Of a DNA stretch of 64,000 nucleotides, positions 59,908-64,000 are shown in pieces. Made by a program: the position numbers and the translations under genes. Source of the DNA: Chitinophagales bacterium (lineage in GTDB: Bacteria; Bacteroidota; Bacteroidia; Chitinophagales; UBA2359); NCBI GenBank assembly GCA_020628375.1, contig JAHDFD010000020.1:1-64000 (forward strand), in the 5' to 3' direction. Under the pieces are notes generated by a model. The model saw only the letters and a list, made by a program, of their open reading frames with translations, searched no databases and was not told the origin of the DNA. Every line of letters starts with the position of its first letter. Position 1 is the stretch's first letter.

Positions 59908-61176
59908 ATGAAAAATCTACAATTTGAGCAACTAAAGCTCAGTGTTAAAAACGCTTATCAAGTTCAGGATATGAGCAAAATATATCCAAGCTTAAAAGGA
60001 ATTCTGAAAGAAACTTGTGAACTATTTGAAGACATTGAAAAGGAGGTTGTCATGATATCTGGATTAACCTTGTTTTCTGGGCTTATTAATAATGTACAGG
60101 GTTTCTATTTTGATCGACATTATTCCGCTAATTTATTTCTGTATATTCTGGCGCCTTATGGAGCAGGGAAGGGGAGTATTAATATCGCGAAAAAGTTATG
60201 CTTCTATATAGATAAAGCACTCAAAGATGAAACTCAAAAAGAATTTGATGAGTGGAAAAATGGTAATCCTAAAAAAGGAGAAAAATTTAAAGGCAAAAGG
60301 AAAATGTTAATTATCCCGGTAGATAATAGCCGAACAGGAGTTATTCAAAACATAGATGACAATGAAGGTACAGCGATTTTTTTTGAAACGGAAAGCGATC
60401 GTTTAAGTAATGCGCTTAACACAGAGTATGGAAACTTTAAAGATGTGTTAAGGCAAGTATATCATCACGAGGAGCTAAATTTCAATAGAAGAACAGATGA
60501 TGAAATTGTATTTAGGAAAGACCCTAAGATTACAGTGCTGCTTGCCGGAACTGCGGATCAATTCATTAAACTAATTCCATCTGTTGAAAATGGTCTATTC
60601 AGTCGCTTTTGTTTTTATTTGTTTGAAAGTAATGATGAGTTTAGAAACCCTTTTGAGATCAAAAGAAAAAAGGCACAAAAAGCATTGGATAAACTCGCCA
60701 AAAGAACTCAGGAAATGTACAATGTTCTCAAAAAAAGAGAGAAGCCTATTATTGTAGAATTAAGTCCTGAGCAGATTAAAATATTTGTAGAAATGTTCAG
60801 CAAAGAGAAAAAAAATATTATTGAGCATTTAAGCAGTAATATTCAAGGTAGTATTCATCGTTTGGCACTTCAGGTATTCAGAGTTTGTTTAATTCTTACT
60901 GCTTTACGCTTGGAGGATAAAAACGAATTAAAGACGACTAAGAAGGTGATTGTAAACGATGAGGATTTTATTACTGCTTTCAGGTTTGGTGGTATATTCA
61001 AACAAAACTTTCTGAAAGTGATGGAAATGTTACCACTAAAAGCACAAAAAAAGATTCCTAATAAGGAGGAGAAAAAACAGGAAGCACGAAAACGATTTGC
61101 TGAAGGAGAATCACGAGATAAAATTATGAAAGATTTAAAAATCAGCAGAACCACCCTTTATCGCTACCTAAACTAA
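59908..61176 (+). CDS. DUF3987-family protein (mobile-element ATPase/primase partner)
   Basis: 422 residues. The start YPSLKGILKETCELFEDIEKEVVMISGLTLFSGLINNV is typical of DUF3987 proteins. A P-loop-like APYGAGKGS lies at 82-90, an acidic Walker B-like segment TAIFFETESDRL at about 159-171, and a sensor-like ITVLLAGTADQF at about 213-224. The C-terminus (392-422) is a resolvase-type helix-turn-helix, SRDKIMKDLKISRTTLYRYL, unusual as a fusion and likely to give DNA binding. DUF3987 genes lie on plasmids and mobilisable transposons and are related to primase-helicases. It is followed after 101 bases by the DUF6371 gene. A role in element replication or mobilisation is inferred. Confidence 0.78.
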   Translation: MKNLQFEQLKLSVKNAYQVQDMSKIYPSLKGILKETCELFEDIEKEVVMISGLTLFSGLINNVQGFYFDRHYSANLFLYILAPYGAGKGSINIAKKLCFYIDKALKDETQKEFDEWKNGNPKKGEKFKGKRKMLIIPVDNSRTGVIQNIDDNEGTAIFFETESDRLSNALNTEYGNFKDVLRQVYHHEELNFNRRTDDEIVFRKDPKITVLLAGTADQFIKLIPSVENGLFSRFCFYLFESNDEFRNPFEIKRKKAQKALDKLAKRTQEMYNVLKKREKPIIVELSPEQIKIFVEMFSKEKKNIIEHLSSNIQGSIHRLALQVFRVCLILTALRLEDKNELKTTKKVIVNDEDFITAFRFGGIFKQNFLKVMEMLPLKAQKKIPNKEEKKQEARKRFAEGESRDKIMKDLKISRTTLYRYLN

Positions 61177-61207
61177 TCCTATGTTTCAAAAAGGAGACTG
61201 GAACATC

Positions 61208-61234
61208 TGAAACATTTGAAACATTTGAAACAAA
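61208..61234 (+). repeat. TGAAACATT tandem repeats
   Basis: Three 9-bp units, TGAAACATT (61208-61216), TGAAACATT (61217-61225) and TGAAACAAA (61226-61234), between the DUF3987 and DUF6371 genes. Possibly a binding site for an element-encoded protein. Confidence 0.5.
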
Positions 61235-61277
61235 TTTCTGGTCTGGGCTCCTTATTTCAACACCTTAAAAATAGTAT

Positions 61278-62360
61278 ATGACATTTGAACAAATTTTAGA
61301 TCCCATAATTCGGGATCCAAGAAAAATATTGCCCGAATTTGACTTTATCGAAAAAGCCGATCGATGGCAAAGTAATAATACCTATAAAATTTCTGGTAGG
61401 ATAGGGAAGACCAAAGGACAGGTCAGGATCTATAAAAACAGACCTTATTTACTTGTCGATCATTCTGAAGAATCAATAGCCATATTTTCATATCTCAAAC
61501 AAAGAGAAAATCTTGCGAAAGGTCCTTTAGTGAATTATATAAAACGAATTTATGGACACGATGATGAGCAGCCTTCCAATGTACCGATCAATGTTAAACA
61601 GAAAGCGTATATACATTCAATTAAGCCCATTGAAACTGATTATACTTTTCTGGACTTCTCGCTGATCAGAGAAAGGATTCGTTTTGTAGATGCGCCAATT
61701 CCTGATAACTTCCCAATCAATACGAAAGATATAAAAGAATACAAAAAGAAACAGCCTAGTAATCTTATACGTTATTTTGAGCAGCTACTAAGCAAGGAAG
61801 AAATTAATAAGATCATAGCCATGTACTATCTGGGCTTCGATACTTCTTTTGGTGGTTCAACAGTGTTTTGGAATATCGACCAAAACTTTAAGCTGTTGCG
61901 GGGTAAGATCATGAAATATAATCTTCAGGGGAAAAGACAAAAATGGCGTGATGGTAGTGCTATGATCAATAGTATTCAGCGTAAATTAAAAAAACAGGGA
62001 TTACTGCCTAAAAACAGTATTCAAGCTTACTGTTATTATGGCTTACATCTTATCATGCTATTCCCCAATAAGCCTATTGCCCTATTTGAAAGTGAAAAAA
62101 CGGCTAGTTTTCTTTCACAGTTCTTTACTGAATATAATTGCCTGGCAACCGGATCGGTTGAATTATTGAAAGAAGAATACTATAAAGTACTAAAAGACAA
62201 AGAAATCATTCTTTATCCCGACAAAGGAAAAGCCTTTGAACAATGGTCAAAGGAGGCAAAAAGAATGTGGGCAAATGGTTATACTGTAAGCGTTTCTAAA
62301 TTTCTGGAAGAATTTGAATTAGCGAATGATAAAGATGATTTGTTGGATGTGTTGTATTAA
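61278..62360 (+). CDS. DUF6371-family protein (Toprim-like, mobile-element associated)
   Basis: 360 residues. The N-terminal third has the DUF6371 start (DRWQSNNTYKISG...GQVRIYKNRPYLLVDHSEE). The central LIRYFEQLLSKEEINKIIAMYYLGFDTSFGGSTVFWNID (about 163-200) is the family core. The C-terminal part IALFESEKTASFLSQF (267-282) and IILYPDKGKAFEQW (310-323) fit a Toprim-type fold as in DnaG-like primases, with E271 and D315 as candidate metal ligands. Usually adjacent to DUF3987 genes on Bacteroidota mobile elements, as here. Together they may prime element DNA synthesis (inference). Confidence 0.78.
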   Translation: MTFEQILDPIIRDPRKILPEFDFIEKADRWQSNNTYKISGRIGKTKGQVRIYKNRPYLLVDHSEESIAIFSYLKQRENLAKGPLVNYIKRIYGHDDEQPSNVPINVKQKAYIHSIKPIETDYTFLDFSLIRERIRFVDAPIPDNFPINTKDIKEYKKKQPSNLIRYFEQLLSKEEINKIIAMYYLGFDTSFGGSTVFWNIDQNFKLLRGKIMKYNLQGKRQKWRDGSAMINSIQRKLKKQGLLPKNSIQAYCYYGLHLIMLFPNKPIALFESEKTASFLSQFFTEYNCLATGSVELLKEEYYKVLKDKEIILYPDKGKAFEQWSKEAKRMWANGYTVSVSKFLEEFELANDKDDLLDVLY

Positions 62361-62385
62361 CCTGAACATTTCTACTCCCCCTCAA

Positions 62386-62440
62386 ATTGTGTCGGCACTA
62401 ACGACACAATCTTAAATTATCGTAGCACAGATACGACAAT
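62386..62440. promoter_or_regulatory. Tandem operator-like dyads upstream of hsdM
   Basis: Site 1: ATTGTGTCG (62386-62394), 7-base spacer, exact complement CGACACAAT (62402-62410). Site 2, shifted by 30 bases: TCGTA, the similar 7-base spacer GCACAGA, TACGA, then CAATCT. The shared design GCAC in the spacer and ACAATCT after it suggests two binding sites for one protein on the same helix face. Confidence 0.6.
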
Positions 62441-62452
62441 CTAAAACTTTAT

Positions 62453-62460
62453 ATCTTTAC
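62453..62460 (+). promoter_or_regulatory. Candidate -7 box of hsdM
   Basis: TATCTTTA matches TAnnTTTG in all but the last base, 12 bases past the second dyad and 72 before the hsdM ATG. Binding at the dyads would block the -33 region. Confidence 0.35.
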
Positions 62461-62532
62461 CTTTTAAATAATAAACTTCTATTGTGCCAAATGCCCAATG
62501 ACTGAAAGCACAGTAGAACCCCAAAAGCAATT

Positions 62533-64000
62533 ATGGCTACAAAAACCGAAAATAAACCCATAGAAGCACGCCTGTGGGATACCGCTAATAAATTACGTGG
62601 TTCTGTCGAATCATCGGAATATAAGCACGTTGTACTAAGTTTAATTTTCTTGAAATTTGCTAGCGATAAATTTCGGGAGAGACGTGAAGAATTGAAAGCT
62701 GAAGGTAAAGAAAAATACCTGGAAATGAAAGACTTCTACACCATGAAGAATGTCTTTTATTTGCAGGAAACAAGCCGTTGGAGTTTCATTATGGAAAACG
62801 CCAAACAGAACAATATCGCAATGGTCATTGATACTGCTTTGGAGCAAATTGAAAAAAATAATAAAGCCCTGAAAGGTGCATTACCCGACCAGTATTTTTC
62901 TCGCTTAGGTTTAGACAATAGCAAACTTTCTGCCCTGCTCGATACCATTAACCAAATAAACACTCAAGCCGATAAATCGGAAGATGTGGTAGGGCGTGTG
63001 TACGAATACTTTTTAGGCAAATTTGCTTCTGCCGAAGGAAAAGGAGGGGGCGAATTTTATACCCCTAAGTGTATTGTAAATTTAATTGTAGAAATACTCG
63101 AACCCTACAAAGGCATTATTTACGACCCTTGCTGTGGCTCGGGAGGAATGTTTGTGCAATCGCTGAAATTTATTGATAAGCACCAAGGCAACAAAAAAGA
63201 AGTATCTATTTATGGGCAAGAATACACCGCCACTACCTACAAGCTGGCAAAAATGAACTTGGCTATCCGTAGCATTTCGGGGAATTTGGGCGAAATACCT
63301 GCCAATACTTTTTTTAAAGACCAACACCCTGATCTGAAAGCCGATTTTATACTGGCAAATCCACCTTTTAACCAAAAGCAATGGCGAACTAAAAACGAAT
63401 TGGTAGATGATGCACGTTGGGCTGGCTATCCTGTACCGCCAACCGGAAACGCCAACTACGGCTGGATAATGCACATGATTTCCAAACTTTCTGAAAACGG
63501 AACAGCAGGTTTTGTACTGGCAAACGGTGCCATGAGTAGCACCAGCTCTGGCGAAGGCAACATACGCCAAAAAATGATAGAAAACGATTTGATTGATTGT
63601 ATGATAGCCCTTCCCAACCAATTATTTTATACCACACAAATACCTGTTTGCCTATGGTTTATGACCAAAAACAAAACCGAACGCACCAACAGCCGTGGAC
63701 GAAACTTACGCAATAGACAAGGCGAAACCCTGTTTATTGATGCCCGACAAATGGGCGAAATGGTAAGCCGTGTAAACAAAGAACTAAGCACCCAAGATAT
63801 ACAAAGCATTGCCCAAACCTACCACAACTGGCGAGAAAGTAATAATACTGAATACGAGGATATAGCAGGCTACTGCAAAAGTGCTACCCTTGCCGATATA
63901 GAAAAAAACGATTTTGTACTCACCCCTGGGCGATATGTAGGCGTAGCAGAAGTAGAAGACGACGGCATACCCTTTGAACATAAAATGACCGAACTAAGCC
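62533..64000 (+). CDS. hsdM: Type I restriction-modification methylase subunit, 5' part
   Basis: HsdM methylates adenine within the type I target and forms the core of the M2S and R2M2S complexes. The frame runs from the ATG at 62533 through the window end, 489 codons with no stop. The N-terminal helical domain opens WDTANKLRGSVESSEYKHVVLSLIFLKF (about 15-42). The methylase core has GGEFYTP (172-178), SAM-binding motif I DPCCGSGGMF (198-207) and catalytic motif IV NPPF (276-279), all intact. Full proteins have about 500-540 residues, so only the tail is missing; hsdS and hsdR are expected downstream. Paired dyads upstream may control it. It is distinct from the truncated hsdR at the window start. 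Confidence 0.92.
   Translation, partial: MATKTENKPIEARLWDTANKLRGSVESSEYKHVVLSLIFLKFASDKFRERREELKAEGKEKYLEMKDFYTMKNVFYLQETSRWSFIMENAKQNNIAMVIDTALEQIEKNNKALKGALPDQYFSRLGLDNSKLSALLDTINQINTQADKSEDVVGRVYEYFLGKFASAEGKGGGEFYTPKCIVNLIVEILEPYKGIIYDPCCGSGGMFVQSLKFIDKHQGNKKEVSIYGQEYTATTYKLAKMNLAIRSISGNLGEIPANTFFKDQHPDLKADFILANPPFNQKQWRTKNELVDDARWAGYPVPPTGNANYGWIMHMISKLSENGTAGFVLANGAMSSTSSGEGNIRQKMIENDLIDCMIALPNQLFYTTQIPVCLWFMTKNKTERTNSRGRNLRNRQGETLFIDARQMGEMVSRVNKELSTQDIQSIAQTYHNWRESNNTEYEDIAGYCKSATLADIEKNDFVLTPGRYVGVAEVEDDGIPFEHKMTELS

Noticed and set aside
62641-62963. Minus-strand frames near the start of hsdM
   Set aside because: They are antisense shadows of the N-terminal helical domain of HsdM.
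63082-63981. Minus-strand frames at the right edge
   Set aside because: They overlap the hsdM coding frame, which shows complete methylase motifs on the plus strand; the minus-strand frames lack any recognisable domain.

Overview
The window is AT-rich Bacteroidota DNA. Evidence: many exported proteins end in type IX secretion (T9SS) type A C-terminal sorting domains; Shine-Dalgarno-like signals are largely absent; a TAnnTTTG -7 box is visible upstream of hipB; and the families present (Cys-rich CDDGD...DCSCAG repeats, GCTD...DDGTC repeats, DUF3987, DUF6371) are typical of the phylum. I cannot resolve genus.

Layout. (1) 1-4.2 kb: a worn defence region with a 5'-truncated type I restriction subunit (HsdR), a cut-short DUF4297-like nuclease, the decayed tail of a DNA methyltransferase, and an intact HipB/HipA-type pair closed by a strong terminator. 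(2) 4.2-51.7 kb: fifteen consecutive minus-strand genes for exported proteins, many very large. Nine share a twin 'GWNLIS...GYWVKV' module of about 166 residues and several share a 'YGDDP' domain. Six carry a T9SS sorting domain and four end exactly at the twin module. The set includes two M12B-like and one M43-like metalloprotease, an FG-GAP propeller, LRR-like proteins and five beta-helix proteins. Related inverted-repeat elements and a shared leader lie in the gaps between genes. (3) 51.9-56.3 kb: a divergent helical protein gene, then a plasmid-type replication and partition module: ParA ATPase, small partner protein, Rep_3 initiator, and an origin with a DnaA box, five 15-bp iterons at 21-22 bp spacing and a 33-bp inverted repeat. 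(4) 56.9-62.4 kb: a serine recombinase, an unknown protein and a DUF3987/DUF6371 pair typical of mobilisable elements. (5) 62.5-64 kb: the 5' part of an intact-looking hsdM running off the window behind a tandem operator-like sequence.

Together this looks like a plasmid or integrated plasmid carrying a surface/secretome array. Replication and partition genes keep the replicon, the recombinase and primase-like genes suit a mobile element, and restriction and HipBA systems sit at the edges. The best candidates for something undescribed are the multi-gene array with shared twin modules, the CTD-less members, the repeated intergenic elements, and the A/T palindromes around parA and rep. All function statements come from reading motifs; no database search was run.
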